Positions 18,345 through 26,534 of a DNA stretch of 64,000 nucleotides are shown piece by piece. Positions within the stretch are counted from its first letter, which is position 1; each line of letters starts with the position of its first letter. Under the pieces are notes generated by a model. It did no database searches and had not been told where the DNA came from. It saw only the letters and a program-made list of their open reading frames with translations. The stretch is from the NCBI RefSeq assembly GCF_013394385.1, contig NZ_AP022834.1:434001-498000 (forward strand), written 5' to 3'. The translations under genes were made by a program, and so were the position numbers. Origin of the DNA: Kocuria sp. TGY1127_2. Lineage in GTDB: Bacteria > Actinomycetota > Actinomycetes > Actinomycetales > Micrococcaceae.

Positions 18345-19796
18345 ATGGCGCGCATCGATGAAAACGGCACGGCCCCCGACCAGGGATATCGAGACAGCCT
18401 GACCAAAGTTGAACCGTACGGCATCGAACACATTCCCGAGGCCGAACGGCACGGAAAGCCCAGTTCCCAGTTTTTCATCTGGTTCGCCGCCGGTATGAAC
18501 TTCCCCATCATTGTTCTTGGATTCAGTGCAAGCAGTCTGGGCCTGTCTACGAGCGCCTCAATCACCGCGATCCTCATCGCCGCTTTCGTCGGATCCATGT
18601 TGATGGGAATCCTCTCCAAAATGGGGGTCCGCCTCGGGATACCGCAGCAAATGCAAGCCCGCGGCACGCTCGGTTTCATCGGCAATATGTTCCCGGTCGC
18701 CTACATTAACGTCTTCGCCGGCATAGGCTGGGCCGCCACGACGATCATCCTCGGCGGCAAGGCGATCGCCGAGCTGACCAATGTTCCGTTCTGGGCCTCA
18801 GCGCTCATCCTTGTTGTCCTGCAGCTCGCTGTCGGGTTCGTAGGCTACAACCTCATCCACTATCTTCAGCGCATCCTAGCCATCGTGCTGTTCTTTGCTT
18901 TCCTCGTCATCAGCATCGTCAGCCTGCAACGTGGAGGAACACAACTTCACACGAACCCGGAAGCTCCAGGATTCGCCGGCAGCGGTAGCTGGATCATATT
19001 CTTCGGTTTTTTCCTGTCATTTCTCATCGCCTGGTTCCCTTTCGCTTCGGACTACTCTCGCTATCTGCCAAATACGAAGGAGACGCGCCGCGGTGCAGGT
19101 ATCTTCACCGCGTTGGGCAGTTTCGTGACCATTGCTTGGATGGGCATCCTCGGAGTCATCCTTGCTGGCTCGGCGACATCCGAAGATCCAATCACGGCAC
19201 TGCACTCTCTGATGGGGCCGTGGGCCTTGCCGGGGCTTGGGGCAATTGCGCTCTCCTCGTTCTCGCAGAATTTCCTCAATGTGTACGGCGGCGCAATCTC
19301 GATCCAAACCTTGGGCATTCCCATTAAACGCCAGACCGGTGTTGTACTCATCTGCGTTGCCGCCTACCTTGTCGCGTTATGGGGTCAGACCAGCTTTTAC
19401 GACAGCTTCAAAGTCTTCCTCAACCTGACCGCGTATTTCATCGCGCCTTTCGCCGCGCTCCTGATGTGCGACTTCTACTTCGGCAAACGGGCCAGCAAAC
19501 AGGGTATCGCCGAGCTATTTGATAGGTCCCGCAAATTCGAATGGGGTTTCGTAGCCTGGGCGGTCGGCGTCATAGGATCATCGCCTTTCTGGATATCCTC
19601 CCTTTACACAGGGCCTGTGGCATCGGCATTCCCGCAAATCGGTGACGTGACCTATTACGTCGGAGCCGCGATCGCCATCGTCATTTATTTCCTCACCTAC
19701 CCGTTGCCGCGGCTATCGGGGCGGCGTATCACGCCACGTACCGCCGTCAGGTCAGAGAGAGAACAGCCGGAGACGGAACGAGTAACGACAAACTGA
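18345..19796 (+). CDS. NCS1-family nucleobase/heterocycle permease
   Basis: A 12-helix transporter of 483 residues of the nucleobase-cation-symport-1 family, which imports cytosine, uracil, allantoin, hydantoins or pyridoxine. Family features are the N-terminal KVEPYGIEHIPEAERHGKPSSQFFIWFAAGMN region and the GFVGYNLIHYLQR segment. GAAAGGA lies before the ATG. It sits between the flavin reductase and amidase genes, so its substrate is probably the nitrogen heterocycle that the island degrades. Confidence 0.87.
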   Translation: MARIDENGTAPDQGYRDSLTKVEPYGIEHIPEAERHGKPSSQFFIWFAAGMNFPIIVLGFSASSLGLSTSASITAILIAAFVGSMLMGILSKMGVRLGIPQQMQARGTLGFIGNMFPVAYINVFAGIGWAATTIILGGKAIAELTNVPFWASALILVVLQLAVGFVGYNLIHYLQRILAIVLFFAFLVISIVSLQRGGTQLHTNPEAPGFAGSGSWIIFFGFFLSFLIAWFPFASDYSRYLPNTKETRRGAGIFTALGSFVTIAWMGILGVILAGSATSEDPITALHSLMGPWALPGLGAIALSSFSQNFLNVYGGAISIQTLGIPIKRQTGVVLICVAAYLVALWGQTSFYDSFKVFLNLTAYFIAPFAALLMCDFYFGKRASKQGIAELFDRSRKFEWGFVAWAVGVIGSSPFWISSLYTGPVASAFPQIGDVTYYVGAAIAIVIYFLTYPLPRLSGRRITPRTAVRSEREQPETERVTTN

Positions 19797-19797
19797 C

Positions 19798-20334
19798 ATG
19801 CTCAAATTATCGCCGAGACTTGTCATCATCGACATGCAGCGGGCCTTCCGCGACGAGACCCAGTGGCGCATTCCGCGCTATGACAATATCGTTCCCGTCA
19901 TCAGTGACCTGATCGAGTCCACTTCAACACCACCGATTGCCACTCGATTCATCCGCGATCCAGCCGAACGCGGCACATGGCATAACTACTACGATTACTG
20001 GCACCAGATGAGGCTCGCGCCCGACGATAACCAATGGGAGATCACCCTCAGCCTGCCGGACAATGCCTCTGTCATTGACAAACCCACCTTTGGAAAATGG
20101 GGGCCTGAACTGGCTCGGCTCATTCCAGAAGGCCACGAAATGCTGCTCACCGGAGTCGCGACCGATTGTTGCGTGCTGGCAACGGCCATCGCAGCGGTCG
20201 ACGCCGGTCGTTCCGTCACGGTGGTCTCCGATGCGTGCGCAGCAGTCAGCGACGAGGTTCAAGACCAGACGCTAGCGATCCTCGGTCTACTGTCACCGAT
20301 GTGCCGCATCGTCAAAGCCTCAGAGTTGGGATAA
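19798..20334 (+). CDS. Isochorismatase-fold cysteine hydrolase (amidase)
   Basis: A cysteine hydrolase of 178 residues. The triad is visible: D12 in IIDMQRAF, K95 in SVIDKPTF, and C125 in LTGVATDCCVLAT. Relatives hydrolyse amides, ureido acids (RutB), nicotinamide or N-carbamoyl compounds. It begins one base after the permease stop, so the two are probably co-translated. In the island it is the best candidate for cutting an amide after ring opening. Confidence 0.85.
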   Translation: MLKLSPRLVIIDMQRAFRDETQWRIPRYDNIVPVISDLIESTSTPPIATRFIRDPAERGTWHNYYDYWHQMRLAPDDNQWEITLSLPDNASVIDKPTFGKWGPELARLIPEGHEMLLTGVATDCCVLATAIAAVDAGRSVTVVSDACAAVSDEVQDQTLAILGLLSPMCRIVKASELG

Positions 20335-20793
20335 GGAGCCAAAATCGCGGCCAGCTGTGCAGGTCCCGACAAGGGGACAGAAGATCATTCCCACGCTCTG
20401 CGCGGGGACCACCCGTGAAGGGCAAATACTTGCCCAGGGCGGGCAAGAGATTCCATGTGCAGGGTGAATCCGTACGTCACTTGCCGAAGTGCAGGAAGAG
20501 CCGACTGAATCCTTTCGCGGAAACATGTCCGGCCCGCTGACGAGACAAGCATTAATGCCGAGTCAGCTCGTCGGCGACTGGGTGTTCGACCAGAGAAGGG
20601 TAATCTCGCGTCGCTATGGGTGCCTCCGTCTGCGGGTGAACCTGATGACGCCACGATGAGCTACCTTGCCGAGGCTGATAAACCCTAAAGCTAGAGGATT
20701 ATCACCTGTTGCATGCCAGTAGCCCAGAGAATAAAAACTCGGATGGGTTAACCAAGGGTAAAAAGGCGGAATATCACGGTACATTGCTTCCCC
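20335..20793. other. Intergenic region between the two island operons
   Basis: About 460 bases without a convincing gene. A small hairpin, CTTGCCC (20429-20435) with GGGCAAG (20441-20447), may end the upstream transcript. GGTTAACC near 20744 is a perfect palindrome in front of the regulator promoter. Short open frames here show no family features. Confidence 0.5.
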
Positions 20794-20823
20794 TTGACAG
20801 CAACGTAACGCAAGTCATAGATT
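20794..20823 (+). promoter_or_regulatory. Promoter of the GntR-led operon
   Basis: A consensus TTGACA (20794-20799), an 18-base spacer and TAGATT (20818-20823). The regulator's ATG at 20830 is 7 bases after the -10 box, which again suggests a leaderless transcript. Confidence 0.6.
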
Positions 20824-20834
20824 TCATGTATGCA
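20823..20834. promoter_or_regulatory. Candidate GntR operator over its own start site
   Basis: TTCAT-GT-ATGCA matches the dyad at 17210-17221 (nine of ten arm positions). It covers the end of the -10 box, the predicted +1 and the start codon, a position suited to autorepression. Confidence 0.35.
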
Positions 20835-21579
20835 AGAAGCCATGGAAAACCCAACGCAAAGCACAGGTGTTGAGGTCCCTCTGCTGGAGAAGGTACGTCG
20901 TCAAGTTATCAACGGACGTTATGGGCCTGGAGACCTCATCCCCGAAATCGTGCTGGCGGAAGAATTTGGGGTCAGTCGCACCCCCATCCGCGAAGTCCTC
21001 AAGCAGTTGCAGAACGAAGGGCTGGTGGAGATTCGGCCCCGCGTAGGGACGTTCGTGCGAGAACCGACGCGTCGGGAGATCGTTGAACTATTCGAACTCA
21101 AGGAGTCCCTGGAAGGGTTAGCTGCCAGTCTCATGGCTCGACGCGGCCGGGTCCCTGAGCTCGAGACACTTGAACGCAACCTAGAGGCCTCAGACGTGGC
21201 CGCGTCTGAAGGAAACAGCCAATCGTATGCAGAGCTAGTCCACGAATTCCATTGGACTCTGGTACGTGGTGCCGATAACCGGAAGTTGTACGAGACCTAC
21301 GAGCGACTGATGAACCAGTTGGCATACCACCGCATTGTTGTTGACACGGTGACTCGGCCCGGTCGGCTCAAAGCTTCCGATAATGAGCACCATGCCGTGG
21401 TCGAGGCCATCAACCGCAAAGACGCTTTGGACGCAGAGTTCACCATGCGCAATCACGTTCGTGCTTCGAGCCAAGCAGCGTTGGCTCCGACGGACTACCC
21501 GCGTCTCACCGAAGCTGGTGCCTTGGACAACACGGAAGAACACTCGCCTACCGTCAGGAGTAGCCGCCATGGCTGTTAA
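20830..21579 (+). CDS. GntR-family regulator with FCD ligand domain
   Basis: A DNA-binding regulator of 249 residues. The winged helix is residues 15-80 (LAEEFGVSRTPIREVLKQLQNEGLV, then RPRVGTFV). The FCD domain follows, with histidines suited to metal or acid binding in VHEFHW, NEHHAVVEAI and MRNHVRAS. It is first in the longer operon and probably controls both island units through the paired TTCATnnATGAA-like dyads. Its 3' end overlaps the next gene by 11 bases. Confidence 0.88.
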   Translation: MQEAMENPTQSTGVEVPLLEKVRRQVINGRYGPGDLIPEIVLAEEFGVSRTPIREVLKQLQNEGLVEIRPRVGTFVREPTRREIVELFELKESLEGLAASLMARRGRVPELETLERNLEASDVAASEGNSQSYAELVHEFHWTLVRGADNRKLYETYERLMNQLAYHRIVVDTVTRPGRLKASDNEHHAVVEAINRKDALDAEFTMRNHVRASSQAALAPTDYPRLTEAGALDNTEEHSPTVRSSRHGC

Positions 21580-22213
21580 CACGGCACCGACAGCTATTGG
21601 TGGGGAGGTAGCGACTCGGATCGGTCTCCGCTCGCTCACGACCGTTTGCGATGAATTGCGTCTCGAAGCCGGAAGTCCCCTTCAACGCCCCTTGAGTCAG
21701 GCCGCGGCGATCGCGGTCGTGAAAAACCCGTGGCTCGAACAAGGGACCCAAAACGATCTCGGAGCAGCGTCGGAGTTCATCGCGCCTGTCTTGGGCAAGA
21801 TACTCACGGACCAGCTCATCTCATCGTTGGGCGACGTCGAAACCATTGAAGCCTTCGGTAAAGCCGCTCTGGTGGGAATCGATGGCGAGCTCGAGCATGC
21901 AGGAGCGCTGATTCATACTCCGTACTTCGGCAACATTGTCCGCGAATTGTTACAGGGTACCTCGGTACTTTGTTTCACCGACGGACGTTCTGCCCCAGGT
22001 TCTGATCTGCGGGTTCCCTTGTGGCACAAGACTCGGGCGACGTCCAGGAACCACTATCAGACGATGGAAATCCACCTGCCTGACGCTCCTCGGGCAGATG
22101 AAATTTGCGTCATTGCTGCAGCGGCCAATGGCCCGCGCCCGTTCCCGCGCCTGGGCGACCGGCAAACTGATCGTCCGATTACCGCCGAAATTCTGAAAGG
22201 AATCCTGCCATGA
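21569..22213 (+). CDS. AA_synth-family (DUF1185) protein, first paralogue
   Basis: A 214-residue member of the family named Amino acid synthesis (DUF1185), whose biochemical role is not established. The shared core is AVVKNPWLEQG near residue 48, then GKAALVGIDGELEHAGALIHTPYFGN, with a late HYQTMEIHLPDAPRADEI stretch. CAGGAG precedes the ATG at 21569, inside the end of the regulator gene. The neighbouring gene is a shorter paralogue, so the pair may act as a hetero-oligomer. Its N-terminus is about 30 residues longer than that of the second copy. Confidence 0.75.
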   Translation: MAVNTAPTAIGGEVATRIGLRSLTTVCDELRLEAGSPLQRPLSQAAAIAVVKNPWLEQGTQNDLGAASEFIAPVLGKILTDQLISSLGDVETIEAFGKAALVGIDGELEHAGALIHTPYFGNIVRELLQGTSVLCFTDGRSAPGSDLRVPLWHKTRATSRNHYQTMEIHLPDAPRADEICVIAAAANGPRPFPRLGDRQTDRPITAEILKGILP

Positions 22214-22761
22214 ACATTCGAAAAATCACTACTATCACCGAAGAGATCACCAGTGAGGGAGGACGAACTGTCGATCCTCCGGCTCGTCTGGCCGTGGTCG
22301 CTGCAGTTATCGAAAACCCATGGAAAGGTCAGGGATTCGTCGAAGACCTTACCGACGGGATCGAAGCTGTCGCTTCCGATCTCGGAGCGGAATTGGCACC
22401 GCGAGTGATGAAGGCACTCGGTGCAGATCTGGAGGCTTATGGCAAAGCTGCCATCGTGGGGCTCAACGGCGAGATCGAACACGGGTCGGCCCTGATCCAT
22501 ACTTTGCAGTTCGGCAATCATTTTCGCGATGCTGCTCAAGCGAGCACCTTGCTGCCCGCAGTCGAAAAACGAGCCCCTTCCGGGGCCGTCTTCGATATCC
22601 CCCTGAAGCACTTCACTGACGCCAGCATTCGGTCGCATCACCAGACGACCGAGGTACGCATCGCGGATGCTCCGCACCCGGATGAAATCTTGATCGCGTT
22701 GGCCGGTGCTGCCCAAGGACGCCCGCAGCAACGACTGGCGCCACTGAAATCCGAGCAGTGA
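22210..22761 (+). CDS. AA_synth-family (DUF1185) protein, second paralogue
   Basis: A 183-residue paralogue of the preceding protein. It keeps the same landmarks: AAVIENPWKGQG, GKAAIVGLNGEIEHGSALIHTLQFGNHFR and SHHQTTEVRIADAPHPDEI. The start overlaps the previous stop by four bases (ATGA), a sign of translational coupling. The EHGSALIHT and SHHQT motifs are the most conserved blocks between the copies and are likely active-site positions. The reaction is unknown; operon context ties it to the heterocycle catabolic enzymes. Confidence 0.75.
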   Translation: MNIRKITTITEEITSEGGRTVDPPARLAVVAAVIENPWKGQGFVEDLTDGIEAVASDLGAELAPRVMKALGADLEAYGKAAIVGLNGEIEHGSALIHTLQFGNHFRDAAQASTLLPAVEKRAPSGAVFDIPLKHFTDASIRSHHQTTEVRIADAPHPDEILIALAGAAQGRPQQRLAPLKSEQ

Positions 22762-23522
22762 TCCGGATGGCTGAGCCCGCTAACGGCACCTCGGTGGTTC
22801 TCCTGCACGGAGTGGGCCTTGACCGGACAGTCTGGTCCGCCGTTGAAGAACAGATGGGTAGACGCCCGACTTTGGCGCTTGACCTTCCAGGTCACGGGGC
22901 TCAGCCACCGTTGAGGTCATCAATGACGTTGGCAGAGCTGGCCGATGACGTTCTTGAACGTATGCCCGACGAGCCGGTCCACCTCGTCGGTTTTTCCTTG
23001 GGGGCGCTGATCGCCCAGTTGATCGCAGCACGAGACCCTGAACGCCTGGTGACACTGACCTGCGTGAGTGCGGTTTGTTCCAGGACCCAGGGGGAGGCGG
23101 CTGCAGTCCAGAACAGACTCACTACAGCTCGGAACGACTTCCGGGCCAGCATGGAACAAGCGGTCCAACGTTGGTTTCCGGGCAATACCGAGATCAGCTC
23201 TCTGCGCCGGGACAGGACCTTCAAAGTGCTGATGGCAAATGACGTCGAGTCCTATCTTCATGCATACGCCGTTTTTGCCGGTGGGGACCGAAGCGTCGCA
23301 CCAGAACTGCCCAAAATTACCGTGCCCACTCTGGCTATCACCGGGGAGCTAGACACCGGTTCCACCCCGGAAATGACCACCCGGTTGGCAGAAGTCGTAC
23401 CCGATGCCCGGCGTCGCATCGTTGCCGGAGTCCGACACATGCTTCCCGCGGAGGCCCCTGAAGAACTTGTCGCGGAATTAAACGATTTCATCAACGAAGC
23501 GGAAGGAGCTCATCATGGCTGA
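22758..23522 (+). CDS. Alpha/beta hydrolase (RutD/enol-lactonase-like)
   Basis: A 254-residue alpha/beta hydrolase. The oxyanion region is LLHGVGLDRTVW, the nucleophile elbow GFSLG near residue 77, the acid TGELD, and the histidine in VRHMLPAEAPE. Relatives include PcaD-type enol-lactonases and RutD-type aminoacrylate hydrolases. It starts with GTG in a GTGA overlap with the AA_synth stop; an ATG nine bases later is an alternative. In the island it could hydrolyse an enamine, lactone or amide product of ring cleavage. Confidence 0.82.
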   Translation: MIRMAEPANGTSVVLLHGVGLDRTVWSAVEEQMGRRPTLALDLPGHGAQPPLRSSMTLAELADDVLERMPDEPVHLVGFSLGALIAQLIAARDPERLVTLTCVSAVCSRTQGEAAAVQNRLTTARNDFRASMEQAVQRWFPGNTEISSLRRDRTFKVLMANDVESYLHAYAVFAGGDRSVAPELPKITVPTLAITGELDTGSTPEMTTRLAEVVPDARRRIVAGVRHMLPAEAPEELVAELNDFINEAEGAHHG

Positions 23523-24996
23523 GCGTCTCGATCACTTTATCGGGGGAGAACACCACTCTCCATCCAGCGGGACATGGTTTCCCAGTACCAACCCCGCAAC
23601 CCTGGAAACACTCTACGAGGCAGCACGCGGCGACGAGGCCGATGTCCGAGCCGCTGTAGAGGCAGCCCACAAAACGTTTAACTCCCCTGAATGGACTCGG
23701 AAAACCCCCACTCAGCGGGGGCACCTCTTGCGACGATTGGGCGATGTGATCGGCGAACACGCTGATGAGCTGGCCCGGTTGGAGAGCGTAGATAACGGCA
23801 AGCTGTACCGCGAGATGCGTGGCCAGCTCAGAAGCTTACCGGAGTACCTGTACTACTACGGCGGCCTGGCCGATAAGGTTCAGGGTTCTCAGATCCCGAC
23901 CAATTCTCCTGAAGTATTGAACTTCACACAGCGGGAGCCGCTGGGGGTCGTGGGAGCAATCACGCCCTGGAACTCGCCGCTGACTCTTACGGTCTCCAAG
24001 TTGGCTCCGGCGCTGGCCGCTGGAAACACGCTGGTGATCAAGCCCAGCGAGCACACGTCTAGAACCATCCTGCGACTAGGTGAACTGGCCGACGAAGCGG
24101 GTTTCCCCGCCGGGGCCGTCAACGTCGTAACAGGTTTCGGCGCGGAAGCCGGAGCCGCACTGGTGAATGATCCAAGGCTGGCCAAAATCTCTTTTACGGG
24201 CTCCACCCGGACTGGCTCTGCGATCGCTTCGTCGGCTGCAGCTCGATTTATCGGCTGCACACTGGAGCTGGGCGGGAAGAGTCCCAATATTGTCTTTGAG
24301 GACGCCGATGTTTCTAATGCTGCCATGGGTGTGATCGCCGGGATATTTGCCGCCGGGGGCCAGACCTGTATCGCTGGTAGCCGGGTTCTTGCGCACAGAA
24401 GCATCTACGACGAGTTGGTCGAACGCGTCACCGAACGGGCATCAACAATCAAAATCGGTGATCCTTTAGAAGATGAAACCGAATTGGGGCCGTTGGCCTT
24501 TGAGGATCAGCTCAAGAAGGTGCGTTCATATATCGATATCGGGTCGGATGAAGGGGCCACAGTTCATTACGGTGGCCAAGACCCCGAGGTGGACCTGCCC
24601 GGTTACTTCATTACTCCGACGGTTCTCACCGGTGCAACAAACGACATGCGGATCTGCCGTGAGGAAATCTTTGGCCCAGTCGCGGCGATCATGCCTTTTG
24701 AGACCGAGGAAGAGGCCCTGCGTCTTGCTAATGACACCGACTACGGGCTGGCCGCAGGGGTGTGGACCTCGAACCTGCAACGAGCAATGCGGATGTCGCA
24801 AAGACTCGATGCCGGAACAGTTTGGCTGAACACCTACAGGGCCATGTCACCGATGTCTCCCCGAGAAGGATTCAAACAATCTGGCGTCGGAGTCGAGCAC
24901 GGTCTCGAATCGATGAATGAATACACCCGGCTGAAGAGTATCTGGATCAACACCGATGAGGGCCCTGTCGCGGACCCGTTCGTGATGAGGGGGTAA
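23515..24996 (+). CDS. NAD(P)-dependent aldehyde dehydrogenase
   Basis: A 493-residue aldehyde dehydrogenase. The general-base glutamate is E251 in LELGGKSPN and the catalytic cysteine C285 in GGQTCIAGS; the cofactor-binding ITPWNSP motif lies near 149-155. It resembles the semialdehyde dehydrogenases of aromatic catabolism (HpaE type). It overlaps the hydrolase gene by 8 bases and has GGAGC just before the ATG. It should oxidise the semialdehyde formed after ring opening to an acid. Confidence 0.88.
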   Translation: MAERLDHFIGGEHHSPSSGTWFPSTNPATLETLYEAARGDEADVRAAVEAAHKTFNSPEWTRKTPTQRGHLLRRLGDVIGEHADELARLESVDNGKLYREMRGQLRSLPEYLYYYGGLADKVQGSQIPTNSPEVLNFTQREPLGVVGAITPWNSPLTLTVSKLAPALAAGNTLVIKPSEHTSRTILRLGELADEAGFPAGAVNVVTGFGAEAGAALVNDPRLAKISFTGSTRTGSAIASSAAARFIGCTLELGGKSPNIVFEDADVSNAAMGVIAGIFAAGGQTCIAGSRVLAHRSIYDELVERVTERASTIKIGDPLEDETELGPLAFEDQLKKVRSYIDIGSDEGATVHYGGQDPEVDLPGYFITPTVLTGATNDMRICREEIFGPVAAIMPFETEEEALRLANDTDYGLAAGVWTSNLQRAMRMSQRLDAGTVWLNTYRAMSPMSPREGFKQSGVGVEHGLESMNEYTRLKSIWINTDEGPVADPFVMRG

Positions 24997-25000
24997 AGGA

Positions 25001-25240
25001 ATGCCGCTGATCGATATTTCCATCGCCGAAGGGCGCAGTCGGAAACAACTGCGGGAACTGATGGAAGGTGTGCACCGCGTTGCTGAGTCAACAGTCGGCG
25101 CCGCGCCGGAAAACATCACCGTCATTGTTCGCGAGGTGTCCCACGAGCTCTGGTCTCGCAACAACCAAACTATCGCGGAACGGACGGCAAGCACCGACCT
25201 GACGGTATCGCCTGCCGAAGTCGAGACCAAGAATCGCTGA
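25001..25240 (+). CDS. 4-oxalocrotonate tautomerase-family protein
   Basis: A 79-residue tautomerase-superfamily protein. The catalytic proline follows the initiator methionine (MPLIDISIAEGRS), as the family requires, and IVREVSHELW supplies the usual basic loop. It should isomerise enol and keto forms of an unsaturated acid in the pathway. It lies four bases after the dehydrogenase stop. The Arg/Lys-rich C-terminal tail is slightly longer than in classical 62-residue 4-OT. Confidence 0.82.
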   Translation: MPLIDISIAEGRSRKQLRELMEGVHRVAESTVGAAPENITVIVREVSHELWSRNNQTIAERTASTDLTVSPAEVETKNR

Positions 25241-25290
25241 TGTCCAGGAACAGTGACGTTCCTGGAACCGAGAAGAAGAGGAGGAGAAAG

Positions 25291-26337
25291 ATGCGTTTTT
25301 CGCTGTTCATCCATATGGAGCGGTGGGACGAATCGCTGAGCCACGAAGAACACTGGAAGAACTTGGTGGAACTGGTGCGAATCGCCGAGGAGGGAGGATT
25401 CGAAACTGTATGGATCGGAGAACACCATTCCACGGAATACACCATCTCACCCAGCCCGATGCCCCAACTGGCATACCTGGCCGCAAAGACTTCGAAAATT
25501 CGACTTGGAGCTGGGACCATCGTTGCTCCCTTCTGGAATCCCATTCGGGCTGCTGGGGAAACCGCTCTGCTTGATGTCATCAGCGGCGGGCGAGCTGAGA
25601 TCGGGATCGCCCGTGGGGCCTACCAGTTCGAGTTCAACCGTTTAGCTGGCGGTATGGCCGGGGCAGAAGGGGGTAAATATCTTCGTGAGCTTGTTCCGGC
25701 GGTGCGTAAACTCTGGGAGGGCGACTATGTCCATGACGGCGAACTATGGCAGTTCCCAGTCTCGACCAGCGTTCCGAAACCTGTTCAGAAGCCCACTCCT
25801 CCGATCTGGGTCGCTGCGCGCAGCCCTGAGACACACGACTTCGCTGTGGCCAACGGCTGCAATATCCAAGTCACCCCCTTGATGAAGGGGGATGAAGAAG
25901 TCAAAGACCTCAAGGACAAGTTCGACGCTGCAGTAGCCAATCACCCCGAGGTGGAGAAGAAGCCGGAAATCATGGTGCTCAAGCACACCTACGTCCACCC
26001 CTCCGAGGAACCCGATGGATGGCGGCCGGCCGCGGAAGCGGTCAACCGGTTTTACCGGACATTTTCCGCCTGGTCTTTCGGGAAAAAGGATCCGGTGAAC
26101 GGATTCCTGGAACCAATGCCAGAGGAAGATTTCGCCGAGCGTCCTGAGTTCGACCCAGAGGCCCTTCATCATACTGCGATGATTGGTACGCCTGATGAGA
26201 TCACAGGACGGATTCGTTCCTATGAAGATATGGGCTACGACGAATACAGCTTCTGGACGGATAACTCAATGCCCCATGAGGACAAGAAGCGTTCTCTGCA
26301 ACTGTTTATAGACGAAGTGATGCCGAACTTCCATTAG
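25291..26337 (+). CDS. Luciferase-like flavin-dependent monooxygenase
   Basis: A 348-residue FMN-dependent oxidoreductase of the bacterial luciferase class, with an (alpha/beta)8 barrel. Typical blocks are GGFETVWIGEHHSTEY near residue 35, IRLGAGTIVAPFWNPIR, and ISGGRAEIGIARG. The ATG at 25291 has a strong AGGAGGAG site and is preferred over the ATG at 25240 that overlaps the tautomerase stop. It needs reduced flavin from a separate reductase, probably the fusion at 17353. It is the likely ring-oxygenating enzyme, as RutA is for uracil. Confidence 0.85.
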   Translation: MRFSLFIHMERWDESLSHEEHWKNLVELVRIAEEGGFETVWIGEHHSTEYTISPSPMPQLAYLAAKTSKIRLGAGTIVAPFWNPIRAAGETALLDVISGGRAEIGIARGAYQFEFNRLAGGMAGAEGGKYLRELVPAVRKLWEGDYVHDGELWQFPVSTSVPKPVQKPTPPIWVAARSPETHDFAVANGCNIQVTPLMKGDEEVKDLKDKFDAAVANHPEVEKKPEIMVLKHTYVHPSEEPDGWRPAAEAVNRFYRTFSAWSFGKKDPVNGFLEPMPEEDFAERPEFDPEALHHTAMIGTPDEITGRIRSYEDMGYDEYSFWTDNSMPHEDKKRSLQLFIDEVMPNFH

Positions 26338-26360
26338 TCAATAAATCGCGTGATGTTTTT

Positions 26361-26398
26361 ATAGGGCCTCTCGAGCGATTGCGCTCGAGGGGCCCTAT
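26361..26398 (+). terminator. Hairpin ending the island operon
   Basis: Arms 26361-26377 and 26382-26398 pair over 17 positions (one G-U) around an ATTG loop, 23 bases after the monooxygenase stop and before the convergent GH15 gene. No T-run follows the stem. Confidence 0.65.
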
Positions 26399-26534
26399 GG
26401 TGGCGAGATGTGTCCCGGCTTGCGGGGCACTGACTCAACAGGTTCACTCCGGTCGGGTGGGACCCCGCACAGTCGGTTTTCATCTTGATGATCTGTGGAG
26501 CCACGTCCTGGGCTTTCTCAAGGCACCATGGTCG

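Noticed and set aside
20518-20660. Possible small protein between the island operons (LVGDWVFDQRR region)
   Set aside because: No ribosome binding site, rare codons and no recognisable family; too weak to list as a gene.
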